Made by a program: the position numbers and the translations under genes. Shown here piece by piece: positions 49,574 to 60,138 of a stretch of 64,000 bases of DNA. The notes under the pieces were generated by a model that did no database searches, was not told where the DNA came from, and was given only the letters and a program-made list of their open reading frames with translations. Numbering within the stretch: the stretch's first letter is position 1; every line of letters starts with the position of its first letter. Source of the DNA: Bacillus sp. (in: firmicutes). Its GTDB lineage: Bacteria > Bacillota > Bacilli > Bacillales > Bacillaceae_J. The DNA lies in NCBI GenBank assembly GCA_012842745.1, contig DUSF01000035.1, forward strand, positions 186,001 to 250,000, read 5' to 3'.

Positions 49574-51268
49574 ATGGATTGGACATCTATTGCTTTGTTC
49601 GTTCAACTTTTCTTCGGTATCGTAATCGGGCTTTATTTCTGGAATCTTTTGCGCAATCAACGCACCCAAAAGGTTTCAATTGATAGAGAATCAAAAAAAG
49701 AAATGGAAGAACTCCAGAAACTTCGTTCGATATCATTATCCGAACCACTTGCAGAGAAGGTAAGACCAACATCGTTCAAAGATGTGATTGGCCAGGAAGA
49801 TGGAATAAGAGCTTTACGTGCAGCGATTTGTGGCCCTAACCCACAGCATGTCATCATTTATGGTCCCCCCGGTGTTGGAAAAACAGCAGCAGCGAGATTA
49901 GTTCTTGATGAAGCGAAAAAACAAAGACAAACACCGTTTAAAGAGGATGCTGTTTTCATTGAATTGGACGCAACAACGGCTAGGTTTGACGAACGCGGGA
50001 TTGCGGACCCATTAATCGGTTCTGTTCATGATCCAATTTATCAAGGCGCTGGGGCGATGGGACAAGCAGGTATTCCGCAGCCTAAGCAAGGTGCAGTTAC
50101 AAATGCGCATGGTGGCATTCTTTTTATAGATGAAATTGGTGAACTTCATCCTATTCAAATGAACAAGTTGTTGAAGGTGCTTGAGGATCGGAAAGTATTT
50201 TTGGAAAGTGCCTACTATAGTGCGGAAAATCAGCAAATTCCGATCCATATTCATGATATTTTCAAAAATGGTTTACCTGCAGATTTTCGAATGATAGGGG
50301 CGACGACAAGAACACCTGAAGAAATCCCCCCTGCCATTCGCTCGAGATGTATGGAAGTGTTTTTTCGTGAATTAGATCCCGAAGAAATTGCCAAAGTTGC
50401 TAGAAATGCGGCTAATAAAATAAAATTAGCAGTTTCTGATGCAGGGATTGAAATTGTTGCAAAATATGCGAAGAATGGCCGCGAAGCGGTTAATTTAATG
50501 CAAATTGCAGCGGGTCTAGCTATATCTGAGAATAAAAATGAAATATCGGAAAGAGAAATTGAATGGGTCATCCATTCGAGCCAATTGTCCCCCCGCTATG
50601 AAAAGAAAATTCATGAGGCACCAAAGGTTGGTCTAGTCAATGGTTTAGCAGTATTTGGACCAAATATGGGCGCCTTGTTAGAAATTGAGGTATCTGTTAT
50701 TCCAGCCCAGGATAAAGGGGGCATTAATATTACAGGAATTGTTGAAGAAGAAAGTATTGGTGGTCAAGGGAAATCAATTAGACGTAAAAGCATGGCAAAA
50801 GGATCAATTGAAAATGTTGTCACAGTGTTACGTTCAATGGGTGTAAAAGCAGCAGATTATGATATTCATGTTAATTTCCCTGGCGGTGTACCAGTTGATG
50901 GCCCATCTGCCGGCGTGGCCATGGCAACGGCTGTTTTCTCAGCTATTCATAAACAAACTGTTGAACATACAATCGCTTTTACTGGAGAAATCAGTGTCCA
51001 TGGAAATGTGAAGCCAGTAGGTGGTGTCGTTGCGAAGGTAAGGGCAGCTAAAAAAGCAGGTGCAAAAAAAGTGTTTATTCCGAAGGAAAACTACCAAAGC
51101 ATTCTTGATGAATTTGAAGGCATCGAAGTTGTACCTGTTAATCATTTGAACGAAGTGTTTACAGTTGTATTTCCACACTTTTTTGAAAATCAAGATGATC
51201 AAGAACGATATGGCGAAGCAGTACCAGCTGTAGGAGTAGAATTAAATCCTCCGCCTGCATCGATTTGA
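49574..51268 (+). CDS. lonB: Forespore ATP-dependent protease LonB
   Basis: 564-residue membrane-anchored Lon-type protease made in the forespore. N-terminal transmembrane helix (ALFVQLFFGIVIGLYFW), AAA+ module with Walker [16 protein letters not shown] and Walker B ILFIDEIGELH, and a C-terminal Lon protease domain with catalytic Ser in DGPSAGVAMATAVFS and Lys in PVGGVVAKVRAAKKAG. It lacks the long Lon N-terminal domain of LonA. CAGGAGG ribosome site. In B. subtilis it helps confine sigma-G activity. Confidence 0.95.
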   Translation: MDWTSIALFVQLFFGIVIGLYFWNLLRNQRTQKVSIDRESKKEMEELQKLRSISLSEPLAEKVRPTSFKDVIGQEDGIRALRAAICGPNPQHVIIYGPPGVGKTAAARLVLDEAKKQRQTPFKEDAVFIELDATTARFDERGIADPLIGSVHDPIYQGAGAMGQAGIPQPKQGAVTNAHGGILFIDEIGELHPIQMNKLLKVLEDRKVFLESAYYSAENQQIPIHIHDIFKNGLPADFRMIGATTRTPEEIPPAIRSRCMEVFFRELDPEEIAKVARNAANKIKLAVSDAGIEIVAKYAKNGREAVNLMQIAAGLAISENKNEISEREIEWVIHSSQLSPRYEKKIHEAPKVGLVNGLAVFGPNMGALLEIEVSVIPAQDKGGINITGIVEEESIGGQGKSIRRKSMAKGSIENVVTVLRSMGVKAADYDIHVNFPGGVPVDGPSAGVAMATAVFSAIHKQTVEHTIAFTGEISVHGNVKPVGGVVAKVRAAKKAGAKKVFIPKENYQSILDEFEGIEVVPVNHLNEVFTVVFPHFFENQDDQERYGEAVPAVGVELNPPPASI

Positions 51269-51325
51269 AGGGGTCAGATTCCTCTCCTGTATTTTTCGCA
51301 GGGGAGGGGTCAGCCTCTTTTTTCT
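51269..51325. repeat. GGGGTCAG / CCTCTCCTG repeat cluster between lonB and lonA
   Basis: Two copies of GGGGTCAG (51270-51277 and 51307-51314 region) flank an inverted repeat CCTCTCCTG ... CAGGGGAGG, and the segment ends in CCTCTTTTTT, so it may also terminate lonB. Arms match the palindromes at 13616 and 59104. Confidence 0.65.
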
Positions 51326-51342
51326 AAATTGCGGCATATCCA

Positions 51343-51372
51343 TAGACAATTATTCGTTAAATAAGATAGAAT
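51343..51372 (+). promoter_or_regulatory. Possible sigma-A promoter of lonA
   Basis: TAGACA (51343-51348), 18-bp spacer, TAGAAT (51367-51372), about 50 bases before lonA. Confidence 0.5.
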
Positions 51373-51420
51373 TGTAAAAAGATACAAAGGTAGCAGTTTC
51401 ACATTTGGAGGTAAAGTTAA

Positions 51421-53748
51421 ATGACGAAAAATACAGAGATGATCGTCCCCCTCCTTCCGTTGCGTGGTTTACTTGTATATCCAACGATGGTGCTTCATTT
51501 GGATGTCGGGCGAGAAAAGTCAGTACAGGCACTTGAAAAGGCTATGGTGGATGATCATCTAATCGTACTGGCTACTCAAAAAGAAGTAGGAATTAATGAC
51601 CCAGCGGAAGAGGATATTTTCGAAGTAGGAACCTTATCAAAAGTTAAACAAATGCTTAGGCTTCCGAATGGTACGATTCGAATCCTTGTTGAAGGCATAA
51701 ATCGAGCAAAGATTTTACAATATATTCAGGATGAAGAAACACTATTAGTGAAAGTTGAAAAGATAGAAGAGCCTGAAGATGCTAATTCAGAAGAAAGAGC
51801 ATTAATGAGGACCTTGCTTAGTCAATTCGAACAATACATAAAATTATCAAAAAAAGTCACGACAGAAACTTTTGCATCTGTCGCGGATATTCAGGGTCCG
51901 GGAAGGATGGCCGACATTATTGCATCAAATTTGTCTTTACAAATAAAAGAAAAGCAAGAAATTTTGGAGACGTTAGATGTCAAAGATCGCCTTGAAAAAA
52001 TGATTGTTTTAATCAATAACGAAAAAGAAATTTTGAACCTCGAAAAGAAAATAGGCCAACGAGTGAAGCGGTCAATCGAACGGACACAAAAGGAATATTA
52101 TCTTCGCGAGCAAATGAAAGCCATTCAAAAAGAATTAGGTGATAAAGAAGGAAAACTTGGTGAAGTTGAAACATTCAGGGAGAAAATCGAAAATGCCCAA
52201 ATGCCTGAGCGTGTTAAAGAAACAGTATTAAAAGAGCTGGAGCGGTTTGAGAAAATCCCAGCAAGCTCAGCTGAAAGTTCAGTCATCCGCACTTATATTG
52301 ATTGGCTCATTGCACTGCCATGGCATAAGGAAACGGTTGATAACTTGGATATTTATAATGCCGAAACAGTATTGGATGCTGACCACTATGGTTTAGAAAA
52401 GGTAAAAGAGCGGGTGTTGGAATATTTAGCTGTCCAAAAGCTGACGAAATCATTAAAAGGCCCGATTCTTTGTTTAGTTGGACCACCAGGTGTTGGAAAA
52501 ACCTCATTAGCTCGTTCAATTGCCAAGGCTTTAGGTAGAAGTTTCGTGCGTATTTCCCTTGGTGGGGTTCGTGATGAAGCGGAAATTCGTGGCCACCGTA
52601 GAACGTATGTAGGAGCGATGCCAGGAAGAATTATTCAAGGCATGAAAAAAGCCGGTACAATAAATCCTTTGTTTTTATTAGATGAAATTGATAAAATGGC
52701 AAATGATTTTCGTGGCGATCCTTCATCAGCGATGTTAGAGGTGTTGGACCCGGAACAAAATGCGAATTTCAGCGACCATTATATCGAAGAAGCATACGAT
52801 TTGTCCAAGGTCATGTTTATTGCAACAGCTAATAATATCGGTACAATTCCAGGCCCTTTGCGTGACCGTATGGAAATCATTTCTATTGCAGGCTATACAG
52901 AAGTAGAAAAACTCCATATTGCTAAGGATCATTTATTACCAAAACAAGTAAAAGCACATGGACTAGAAAAAGGAAAATTACAAATCCGAGATGATGCTTT
53001 ATTAAAAGTTATCCGTACATATACTCGCGAAGCTGGTGTCCGTGGTTTGGAACGGCAAATTGCTAATTTGTGCAGAAAAGCGGCGAAAATTATTGTTACT
53101 GATGAACAACGGAAAAGAATCATCATTACAGAAAAAAACCTTGAAGACTTTCTAGGAAAACCGCGCTTTCGCTATGGACATGCGGAGCTTCAAAATCAAG
53201 TCGGGGCGGCCACAGGACTTGCCTATACAACGGTCGGCGGGGATACATTATCAATTGAGGTATCCGTTATACCTGGAAAAGGTAGATTAACATTGACTGG
53301 GAAACTAGGCGATGTGATGAAAGAATCGGCTCAAGCTGCCTTTAGTTACATTCGTTCAAGAGCAAGTGAACTCAAAATTGACCCTGATTTTCATGAGAAA
53401 AATGATATTCATATTCATGTTCCAGAAGGGGCAATTCCGAAGGATGGACCTTCAGCAGGGATTACGATGGCAACCGCACTTGTATCGGCATTAACAGGCC
53501 TTGCTGTCCGTAAAGAAGTCGGAATGACTGGGGAAATTACGCTTAGAGGAAGAGTGTTGCCGATTGGTGGCTTAAAGGAAAAATCATTGGCCGCTCACCG
53601 TGCGGGGTTAAAAACGATTATAATTCCTAAAGAAAATGAAAAGGATTTAGAGGACATCCCTGAAAGTGTTAGAAATGACCTTACGTTTATACTAGTTGAG
53701 CACTTGGATGAAGTGTTAAAACATGCTTTAACAGGAGAGGGAAAATGA
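51421..53748 (+). CDS. lonA: ATP-dependent protease LonA
   Basis: 775-residue housekeeping Lon protease. N-terminal substrate-binding domain ([20 protein letters not shown], about 1-200), coiled region, AAA+ module with Walker [18 protein letters not shown] and Walker [15 protein letters not shown], and protease domain with catalytic Ser in [16 protein letters not shown] and Lys in [24 protein letters not shown] ribosome site. engB overlaps its last 4 bases. Confidence 0.98.
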   Translation: MTKNTEMIVPLLPLRGLLVYPTMVLHLDVGREKSVQALEKAMVDDHLIVLATQKEVGINDPAEEDIFEVGTLSKVKQMLRLPNGTIRILVEGINRAKILQYIQDEETLLVKVEKIEEPEDANSEERALMRTLLSQFEQYIKLSKKVTTETFASVADIQGPGRMADIIASNLSLQIKEKQEILETLDVKDRLEKMIVLINNEKEILNLEKKIGQRVKRSIERTQKEYYLREQMKAIQKELGDKEGKLGEVETFREKIENAQMPERVKETVLKELERFEKIPASSAESSVIRTYIDWLIALPWHKETVDNLDIYNAETVLDADHYGLEKVKERVLEYLAVQKLTKSLKGPILCLVGPPGVGKTSLARSIAKALGRSFVRISLGGVRDEAEIRGHRRTYVGAMPGRIIQGMKKAGTINPLFLLDEIDKMANDFRGDPSSAMLEVLDPEQNANFSDHYIEEAYDLSKVMFIATANNIGTIPGPLRDRMEIISIAGYTEVEKLHIAKDHLLPKQVKAHGLEKGKLQIRDDALLKVIRTYTREAGVRGLERQIANLCRKAAKIIVTDEQRKRIIITEKNLEDFLGKPRFRYGHAELQNQVGAATGLAYTTVGGDTLSIEVSVIPGKGRLTLTGKLGDVMKESAQAAFSYIRSRASELKIDPDFHEKNDIHIHVPEGAIPKDGPSAGITMATALVSALTGLAVRKEVGMTGEITLRGRVLPIGGLKEKSLAAHRAGLKTIIIPKENEKDLEDIPESVRNDLTFILVEHLDEVLKHALTGEGK

Positions 53749-54326
53749 AGGTAACAAAAGCAGAGATCGTAATCAGTGCTGTAAAGCCTGAACAATATCC
53801 AAATGACGCAATGCCAAACTTTGCTTTAGCAGGACGTTCTAATGTTGGAAAATCTTCTTTCATTAATAAAATGCTAAACCGTAAAAACTTAGCAAGAACA
53901 TCATCCAAACCTGGGAAAACACAAACATTAAATTTTTATAATATTAATGATGCCCTTTATTTTGTCGATGTTCCTGGCTATGGGTTTGCAAAGGTTTCGA
54001 AAAAAGATCGCGAAGCCTGGGGGAAAATGATCGAAACGTATTTAACAACAAGCGATAAGCTTCGAGCTGTAATCCAAATAGTCGATAGTAGGCACAAGCC
54101 GACAGAAGACGATAAATTAATGTACAGCTTTTGCAAGCATTATGAAATTCCTGTGATTCTTATTGCTACGAAAGCCGATAAAATACCAAAAGGCAAATGG
54201 GATAAGCATTTAAAAATTATTAAAGAAACATTGGATGTTGACCCAAATGACAGAGTGATTGTTTTTTCATCTGAAACGGGCAAGGGCAAAGACGAAGCCT
54301 GGGCAGCAATTCAATATTATATGTAA
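53745..54326 (+). CDS. engB: Ribosome biogenesis GTPase EngB (YsxC)
   Basis: Essential GTPase for 50S subunit assembly, 193 residues. G1 [17 protein letters not shown]3 [20 protein letters not shown] and G4 [15 protein letters not shown] are typical of the EngB/YsxC subfamily. ATGA overlap with lonA indicates coupling. A palindrome of the GGAAGCAGGGGA type starts one base after its stop. Confidence 0.97.
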   Translation: MKVTKAEIVISAVKPEQYPNDAMPNFALAGRSNVGKSSFINKMLNRKNLARTSSKPGKTQTLNFYNINDALYFVDVPGYGFAKVSKKDREAWGKMIETYLTTSDKLRAVIQIVDSRHKPTEDDKLMYSFCKHYEIPVILIATKADKIPKGKWDKHLKIIKETLDVDPNDRVIVFSSETGKGKDEAWAAIQYYM

Positions 54327-54354
54327 GGAAGCAGGGGATGGTTCCCCTGCCTCC
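54327..54354. repeat. GGAAGCAGGGGA palindrome after engB
   Basis: GGAAGCAGGGGA, then TGG, then TTCCCCTGCCTCC: arms complementary except one position. Directly follows the engB stop and lies before the convergent membrane-protein gene. Confidence 0.75.
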
Positions 54355-54364
54355 GCATATCTTG

Positions 54365-54844
54365 CTATTTCTTATAGAGTACATACACCCCTAGGGCAAT
54401 CAAAACAACCGGCCAAAAATTTACCAACCATCCTACTGCTTCACCAATATATCTCATCCAACCAATCACACCGTCATAAAATAACCCTAACAGTGAAATA
54501 ACTAATAATAATATACCTACTATTTTTTTATGTCGAAGGACGAATGCAACCCCAATAATTAATGTATAAATAGCCCAATGCTCAGGCCAAAAAGAAAAAA
54601 GCTCCCGCCCATGAAAATGAATACCAAGCCCCGTTAAGATGACACCGGGAAATATACTTTGTTTTTCTTTTGCAACATAGGCTTGTAATAGGAAGGCAAT
54701 TCCGAGCATTAATATTAATGTAGGCCATGTAAAAATATTATCCAAAATGGGTATGTTTAGTTGGTCCATTAAAAAGTAAACACCTAAACCAATTAACATA
54801 ATACCTAGAAAAAAGCTTTGTTTTTTCATAATGGAAAACAACAC
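54365..54844 (-). CDS. Small polytopic membrane protein, LiaI/DUF5668-like
   Basis: 159-residue protein of several paired hydrophobic helices with repeats of the pattern LIGLGVYFLMD, TGLGIHFHG and ALGVYVLYKK, and WP pairs (TWPTLILMLG, FWPVVLIALG). This resembles the membrane part of LiaI/LiaF and DUF5668 proteins; function unknown. The TTG at 54844 lies 4 bases after AGGAG, while ATG 54829 (MKKQSFFLG) is farther away, so the start is uncertain. It is on the opposite strand to engB and hemA. Confidence 0.65.
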   Translation of the reverse strand: MLFSIMKKQSFFLGIMLIGLGVYFLMDQLNIPILDNIFTWPTLILMLGIAFLLQAYVAKEKQSIFPGVILTGLGIHFHGRELFSFWPEHWAIYTLIIGVAFVLRHKKIVGILLLVISLLGLFYDGVIGWMRYIGEAVGWLVNFWPVVLIALGVYVLYKK

Positions 54845-55027
54845 ACTCCTGTTAATAAACTGTCATGTACTTGATTAATCGCATTTCTTTTTGTTAAGAT
54901 ATTTTTAGAACTATGAATATGTCGAGATTTAGCTTTTGGTTACTTTTGGTTGCAGTATGAATTAATGATATCATAACGTTTTCATATACTGTTCATAATT
55001 TTTCAGTAAAATTTCATCAATATATGC

Positions 55028-55044
55028 TATTATAATTATATTGG
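55028..55044 (+). promoter_or_regulatory. hemA promoter -10 region with possible PerR half-site
   Basis: TATTATAAT around 55028-55036 (TGC before it gives an extended -10), about 70 bases before hemA. TTATAATTATATTGG overlaps it and matches 10 of 14 fixed positions of the Per box TTATAATNATTATAA. hemA is PerR-controlled in B. subtilis. Confidence 0.35.
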
Positions 55045-55103
55045 TATTTTTTCGACAAGAAACTACACTTGTTGATTGATTATAAATGCGGGGTGGAGTA
55101 ATA

Positions 55104-56465
55104 ATGCATGTTCTAAAAATAGGTTTGAATTATAAAACGGCCCCAGTGGAAATAAGAGAAAAACTAACATTTGATCCTTCTACGATGCAAGAAGCTCATC
55201 TAAAGCTAAGAGAGCAAAAAAGCGTCCTAGAAGATGTCATCATTTCTACTTGTAACCGAACGGAGATTTATGCTGTAGTTGAGCAAATTCATACCGGCCG
55301 GTATTATGTCATGGCCTTTTTGGCAGACTGGTTTAATTGTGAAATCGATGATTTCGCCCCATACTTATCGATATATGAAAATGAAGAAGCAATAGAACAT
55401 TTATTTCGCGTTACATGTGGTTTAGATTCTATGGTATTAGGCGAAACGCAAATTCTTGGACAAGTCCGCGACAGCTTTTTGCTTGCCCAAGAAATGAAAA
55501 CGACAGGGACTATTTTTAATGAACTGTTTAAAGAAGCAATTACTTTAGCAAAGAAGGCTCATAATGAAACGGAGATCGGCGAAAATGCTGTTTCAGTGAG
55601 CTATGCTGCGGTAGAGCTGGCCAAGAAAATTTTTGGAAATCTTGAAAATAAGCATGTTGTCATAGTTGGCGCTGGTAAGATGGGGGAACTCGCTGCCAAA
55701 AATCTTCACGGCAGTGGTGCTCATCATATTACAGTAATTAACCGCACTTTTGAAAAAGCAGAGGAATTAGCAAACCGCTTCAATGGACAGGCACAGTCTA
55801 TTGAAGAGTTAGCGCAGGTCCTTGTTGATGCTGATATTTTAATTAGCTCGACAGGCTCAAAAGATTTTGTAATTACAAAAGAAATGGTGGCCAATGTTGA
55901 AAAAAGACGGAAAGGTCGTCCGTTGTTTATGGTTGATATTGCAGTTCCGCGTGACCTTGACCCTGCTCTTGATGAGCTTGAAAATGTGTTCTTATATGAT
56001 ATCGATGATCTCCAAGGTGTTGTCGATGCGAATTTAGCGGAGCGTGAGAAAGCGGCCGCTATAATTAGTAAAATGATCGAGGTGCAAATGGCAGAATTCC
56101 AAACATGGCTTGGTACTTTAGGAGTTGTTCCAATCATTTCAGCCCTAAGGAAACGCGCACTTGCAATCCAAGCAGAAACGATGAATAGCATCGAAAGAAA
56201 AATGCCTAATTTAACTGACCGTGAAAAGCGATTATTAAATAAACATACAAAGAGCATTATTAACCAACTTCTTCGAGAGCCCATCAATAATGCCAAGGAA
56301 TTGGCTGCACAACCAAATGCGGAAGAATCTTTAAAGCTATTTATGAAGATATTTGATATTGGAGAAGATGTTCAAGAGGAAATCAATGCACAAAAGGAAC
56401 AGGAAAAAGTTGTCATACCCATTGAACGGGAAAAACAATGGTCCTATTCGGTAAAGAATATTTAA
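55104..56465 (+). CDS. hemA: Glutamyl-tRNA reductase
   Basis: First committed step of C5 tetrapyrrole synthesis: reduces Glu-tRNA to glutamate-1-semialdehyde. 453 residues. Catalytic Cys in [14 protein letters not shown]-terminal [34 protein letters not shown]-binding [17 protein letters not shown] and a C-terminal helical dimerisation domain. Start ATG 55104 follows GGGGTGGAG; the frame extends 6 codons upstream through that site. First of hemAXCDBL. Confidence 0.97.
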   Translation: MHVLKIGLNYKTAPVEIREKLTFDPSTMQEAHLKLREQKSVLEDVIISTCNRTEIYAVVEQIHTGRYYVMAFLADWFNCEIDDFAPYLSIYENEEAIEHLFRVTCGLDSMVLGETQILGQVRDSFLLAQEMKTTGTIFNELFKEAITLAKKAHNETEIGENAVSVSYAAVELAKKIFGNLENKHVVIVGAGKMGELAAKNLHGSGAHHITVINRTFEKAEELANRFNGQAQSIEELAQVLVDADILISSTGSKDFVITKEMVANVEKRRKGRPLFMVDIAVPRDLDPALDELENVFLYDIDDLQGVVDANLAEREKAAAIISKMIEVQMAEFQTWLGTLGVVPIISALRKRALAIQAETMNSIERKMPNLTDREKRLLNKHTKSIINQLLREPINNAKELAAQPNAEESLKLFMKIFDIGEDVQEEINAQKEQEKVVIPIEREKQWSYSVKNI

Positions 56466-56511
56466 CTGTATTCAGCCTCTAAAAAGAACAATCTTAGAGA
56501 GGATTCAAAGG

Positions 56512-57345
56512 ATGCATACCTTTCAATTTGGTTGGATTTATGATGTTACGATAATAGTATACGCATGTAGTGTTTTAGGCTATTTTATAGATTTTTTACA
56601 AAACAACCGGAAGGCAAATAGAACTGCCTTCTGGTTGCTTGCTATTGTATGGGTTTTGCAATCTGTTTTTTTAGTTTCAAGAATGGTGGAAATGGGGCGG
56701 TTCCCCATCCTTACGATAGCGGAAGGCCTTTATTTTTATACATGGGTATTAGTGTCATTTTCACTCATTATTAATAAAGTGTTTCGAATTGACTTTATTG
56801 TTTTTTTTACAAATGTACTAGGTTTCATTATTATGACCCTGCATTTATTTGCCCCTGTGGAATATAAGCCTGACGTATTAGCAGCGCAGCTTATGTCTGA
56901 GTTATTAGTGATTCACATCACTATAGCGATTATTTCATACGGCGCTTTTTCTCTCTCTGCTATTTTTTCCATGATGTATGTCTTGCAATATCATATGATC
57001 AAGAAAAAAAAATGGGGCAGACGCTTGCGGCGCTTAGGTGATTTATCGAAGCTTGATCGGCTTTCATTTAGCTTTAACATGAGCGGGGTTCCCCTCTTGT
57101 TAATATCACTTATATTAGGGGTCATTTGGGCGTATATTTCAATCGACGATTTTAAATGGTATGATGCGAAGGCCGTCGGGTCCTTCACTGTTTTACTAGC
57201 ATATAGCGTTTATTTATATGTTCGAGTTGCGAAAGGGCTTCAAGGGAAAACGGTAGCACTATGGAATCTAGCGGCTTTTCTTATTCTTTTAGCAAACTTT
57301 TTTTTATCTAGTAGTTTATCACGTTTTCACTTTTGGTATGGTTAA
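56512..57345 (+). CDS. hemX: HemX, CcsA-like integral membrane protein
   Basis: 277-residue protein with about eight transmembrane helices of the cytochrome c assembly (CcsA/CcmC-like) family: MVEMGRFPILTIAEGLYFY and LSELLVIHITIAIISYGAFS-like segments with conserved His. In B. subtilis HemX lowers the amount of HemA protein. Between hemA and hemC, as in all Bacillus hem operons. Confidence 0.93.
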   Translation: MHTFQFGWIYDVTIIVYACSVLGYFIDFLQNNRKANRTAFWLLAIVWVLQSVFLVSRMVEMGRFPILTIAEGLYFYTWVLVSFSLIINKVFRIDFIVFFTNVLGFIIMTLHLFAPVEYKPDVLAAQLMSELLVIHITIAIISYGAFSLSAIFSMMYVLQYHMIKKKKWGRRLRRLGDLSKLDRLSFSFNMSGVPLLLISLILGVIWAYISIDDFKWYDAKAVGSFTVLLAYSVYLYVRVAKGLQGKTVALWNLAAFLILLANFFLSSSLSRFHFWYG

Positions 57346-57377
57346 TATAGATATTATAAATGGAGGAAAAATATAGA

Positions 57378-58316
57378 ATGCGAAAAATCATTGTAGGTTC
57401 GAGACAGAGTAAGCTTGCTTTAACACAGACAAACTGGTTTATCGAGCAAATGAAAGGCTTAGGGCTTCCATTTGAATTTGAGGTAAAAAAGATTGTGACA
57501 AAAGGTGATAAAATTCTTGATGTGACCCTTTCTAAAGTTGGTGGAAAAGGACTTTTTGTCAAAGAAATAGAACAAGCCATGTTGGATAAAGAAATTGATA
57601 TGGCTGTCCATAGCATGAAGGATATGCCTGCCGTTTTGCCAGAGGGCTTTACAATTGGTTGTATTCCAGCTCGCAAAGACCATCGTGATGCTTTTATATC
57701 AAAGGGGCATGTGAAGTTAAAAGACTTACCTTCAGGTAGCGTTATTGGGACAAGCAGCCTTAGGAGGGGTGCCCAGCTGTTGGCATATCGTCCTGATTTG
57801 AACATCAAGTGGATTCGCGGCAATATAGATACTCGTTTAGCAAAGTTAAATGATCCCGCTGAAGGCTTCGATGCGATTATTTTAGCGGCTGCAGGGCTTA
57901 TCCGCATGGGCTGGAGCGATGATACGGTAACAGAATATTTAGATATTGATGTCTCAGTACCAGCAATTGGCCAAGGGGCGCTAGCGATTGAATGTCGCGA
58001 AGATGATAGAGAAGTATTGGACCTTTTACTTAAATTACAAGACGAGAATACAGCAAAAGCAGTCGAGGCCGAGCGAGTATTCCTACATAAAATGGAAGGT
58101 GGCTGTCAAGTACCGATTGCTGGCTTTGCGGAAGTGTTGGAAGATGGAAGAATCAAACTTATTGCACTTGTCGCTTCACCTGATGGAAAAACAATTTTGA
58201 AAGAAGAGTTGGTTGGAACGGATGCCAAAAGTCTTGGTGAAGAAGCGGCGCATCGCTTAACCGAAAAAGGGGCAAAGGACATTATTGAAGCGGTCCAAAA
58301 GGAGAATGATCGATAA
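57378..58316 (+). CDS. hemC: Porphobilinogen deaminase (hydroxymethylbilane synthase)
   Basis: Joins four porphobilinogen units into hydroxymethylbilane. 312 residues. N-terminal [16 protein letters not shown], catalytic Asp in [13 protein letters not shown], Arg-rich [15 protein letters not shown] and RGNIDTRL, and the dipyrromethane-binding Cys in [15 protein letters not shown]. Start ATG 57378 after TGGAGG. Its TAA overlaps the hemD ATG. Confidence 0.97.
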   Translation: MRKIIVGSRQSKLALTQTNWFIEQMKGLGLPFEFEVKKIVTKGDKILDVTLSKVGGKGLFVKEIEQAMLDKEIDMAVHSMKDMPAVLPEGFTIGCIPARKDHRDAFISKGHVKLKDLPSGSVIGTSSLRRGAQLLAYRPDLNIKWIRGNIDTRLAKLNDPAEGFDAIILAAAGLIRMGWSDDTVTEYLDIDVSVPAIGQGALAIECREDDREVLDLLLKLQDENTAKAVEAERVFLHKMEGGCQVPIAGFAEVLEDGRIKLIALVASPDGKTILKEELVGTDAKSLGEEAAHRLTEKGAKDIIEAVQKENDR

Positions 58317-59101
58317 TGCCTGCTAGTAGCAGCCCCCTTCAAGGTAAGCGTATTTTAGTAACACGCGCGAAGGAGCAGGCGGTATCTTTTTCAGAAAAAA
58401 TCGCTGAGCTTGGGGGAATTCCAATTGAAATTCCTTTAATTAAAATCCAGCCGCCTAAAAATACGGAGTTAATCAAACGAACACTGGAAAACATCTTGGC
58501 TTATGATTGGCTCGTATTGACAAGTGTCAATGGTGTTCACTATTTTTTTGATTTTCTTAAAAAATTTAACATTAGCTTTGACAAGGAAGCGTCTATGTGG
58601 CCGAAAATAGCGGTTGTTGGTAAAAAGACGTTAGAGGCCTTGGAAGAAAAGGGCTACACTGCGGACCTAATCCCTGAGAAATTTGTTGCTGAGGATTTAT
58701 TGGAAAAGCTGGTTGAAACCGTTGTCGCAGGTGAGACGCTCTTATTAGCAAGAGGGAATCTTGGCAGATTACTTTTACCAGAAAAGTTGGCTGAAATCGG
58801 GATAAAAGTGGATGACTTAGTCATCTATGAAACGGTCTTAAATATGGAGAAGCAAATGGAGCTTTTACATTTATTAAAAAACCACTCTATAGATATGATT
58901 ACATTTACAAGCTCTAGTACAGTAACAAATTTTGTAGCGCTTTTGCAAGGGACAAACTGGCAAGATTGGATGGATGATGTCCAAATTGTTTGTATCGGAC
59001 CAATTACGGAAAATACAGCTTTAGAAGCGGGAATAAAAGTGGACATTGTGGCCGAGGAATACACGATTGCAGGGCTTATTGATGCCATCATCAACCGTTA
59101 G
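58316..59101 (+). CDS. hemD: Uroporphyrinogen-III synthase
   Basis: Closes and inverts hydroxymethylbilane to uroporphyrinogen III. 261 residues with two alpha/beta lobes: [16 protein letters not shown] at the start, [43 protein letters not shown] and [15 protein letters not shown], the sparse motifs of this poorly conserved family. Start overlaps the hemC stop (TAATG); AAAGGAG lies within hemC. Confidence 0.93.
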   Translation: MPASSSPLQGKRILVTRAKEQAVSFSEKIAELGGIPIEIPLIKIQPPKNTELIKRTLENILAYDWLVLTSVNGVHYFFDFLKKFNISFDKEASMWPKIAVVGKKTLEALEEKGYTADLIPEKFVAEDLLEKLVETVVAGETLLLARGNLGRLLLPEKLAEIGIKVDDLVIYETVLNMEKQMELLHLLKNHSIDMITFTSSSTVTNFVALLQGTNWQDWMDDVQIVCIGPITENTALEAGIKVDIVAEEYTIAGLIDAIINR

Positions 59102-59103
59102 GA

Positions 59104-59118
59104 GGGGTCCGAGACCCC
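59104..59118. repeat. GGGGTC-CGA-GACCCC palindrome between hemD and hemB
   Basis: Perfect 6-bp arms with a CGA loop, 2 bases after the hemD stop, inside the hem operon. Same arms as the palindrome across the polX stop. No T-run, so it should not terminate transcription. Confidence 0.75.
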
Positions 59119-59144
59119 ATAGTAAAAAAGGAGGTACAATTTTA

Positions 59145-60128
59145 ATGAATGATTTAAATTTCAAACGTCATCGCCGCCTACGGGCTAGTGAAGGCATTCG
59201 GTCAATGGTACGGGAAACTTATGTGCGAAAAGAAGATCTCATTTATCCGATTTTTGTAATTGAAGGAAATGATATTAAAAATGAAGTTCCATCAATGCCA
59301 GGCGTTTACCAGATATCATTAGATAATCTTGATGAAGAGGTGCAAACGGTTGTAAAACTTGGCATTCCATCGATTATTTTATTCGGGATCCCGACCGAAA
59401 AAGATGATGTAGGTACAGGTGCATATCATAACCACGGGATTGTGCAAGAGGCAACAAGACAAGTGAAAGAAAAGTATCCTGAATTGATTGTGATTGCCGA
59501 TACATGCTTATGTGAATTTACGAATCATGGTCATTGTGGTGTCATTGAAGAAGGTGATATTTTAAATGACCCATCGTTAAAATTGTTAACAAAAACAGCT
59601 ATCAGCCAGGCTGAAGCAGGCGCAGATATTATCGCACCGTCAAATATGATGGATGGCTTTGTAGCTGCAATCCGAAAAGGCTTAGATGAAGCTGGCTATG
59701 AGCATATTCCAATTATGTCTTATGCGGTTAAATATGCTTCCGCTTTCTATGGGCCATTCCGTGATGCGGCTGGAAGCGCACCACAATTTGGTGATCGCAA
59801 AACATATCAAATGGATCCAGCCAATCGCTTGGAAGCACTTCGTGAAGCTGAGTCTGACCTTGAAGAAGGAGCGGATTTCCTAATGGTGAAGCCAGCGCTA
59901 TCTTATTTGGATGTAATACGTGAGGTGAAGGACCGCTATAACGCTCCAATGGTAGCCTATAATGTGAGCGGGGAGTATGCGATGGTGAAAGCAGCCGCAC
60001 AAAACGGCTGGATTGATGAAAAGAGAATTGTGCTTGAATTATTAACAAGCATGAAACGTGCAGGCGCAGACCTTATTATTACTTATTTTGCAAAAGATGT
60101 AGCTGCATGGTTGAATGAAGAAAAGTAG
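59145..60128 (+). CDS. hemB: Delta-aminolevulinic acid dehydratase (porphobilinogen synthase)
   Basis: Condenses two 5-aminolevulinate molecules to porphobilinogen. 327 residues. Zn-binding cysteines in [14 protein letters not shown], first Schiff-base Lys in [17 protein letters not shown], second in [14 protein letters not shown]. The Cys-rich form indicates a zinc enzyme. Start ATG 59145 after AAAGGAGG; a longer in-frame stretch upstream runs through hemD and the palindrome. Confidence 0.97.
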   Translation: MNDLNFKRHRRLRASEGIRSMVRETYVRKEDLIYPIFVIEGNDIKNEVPSMPGVYQISLDNLDEEVQTVVKLGIPSIILFGIPTEKDDVGTGAYHNHGIVQEATRQVKEKYPELIVIADTCLCEFTNHGHCGVIEEGDILNDPSLKLLTKTAISQAEAGADIIAPSNMMDGFVAAIRKGLDEAGYEHIPIMSYAVKYASAFYGPFRDAAGSAPQFGDRKTYQMDPANRLEALREAESDLEEGADFLMVKPALSYLDVIREVKDRYNAPMVAYNVSGEYAMVKAAAQNGWIDEKRIVLELLTSMKRAGADLIITYFAKDVAAWLNEEK

Positions 60129-60138
60129 GAGTGATAGG

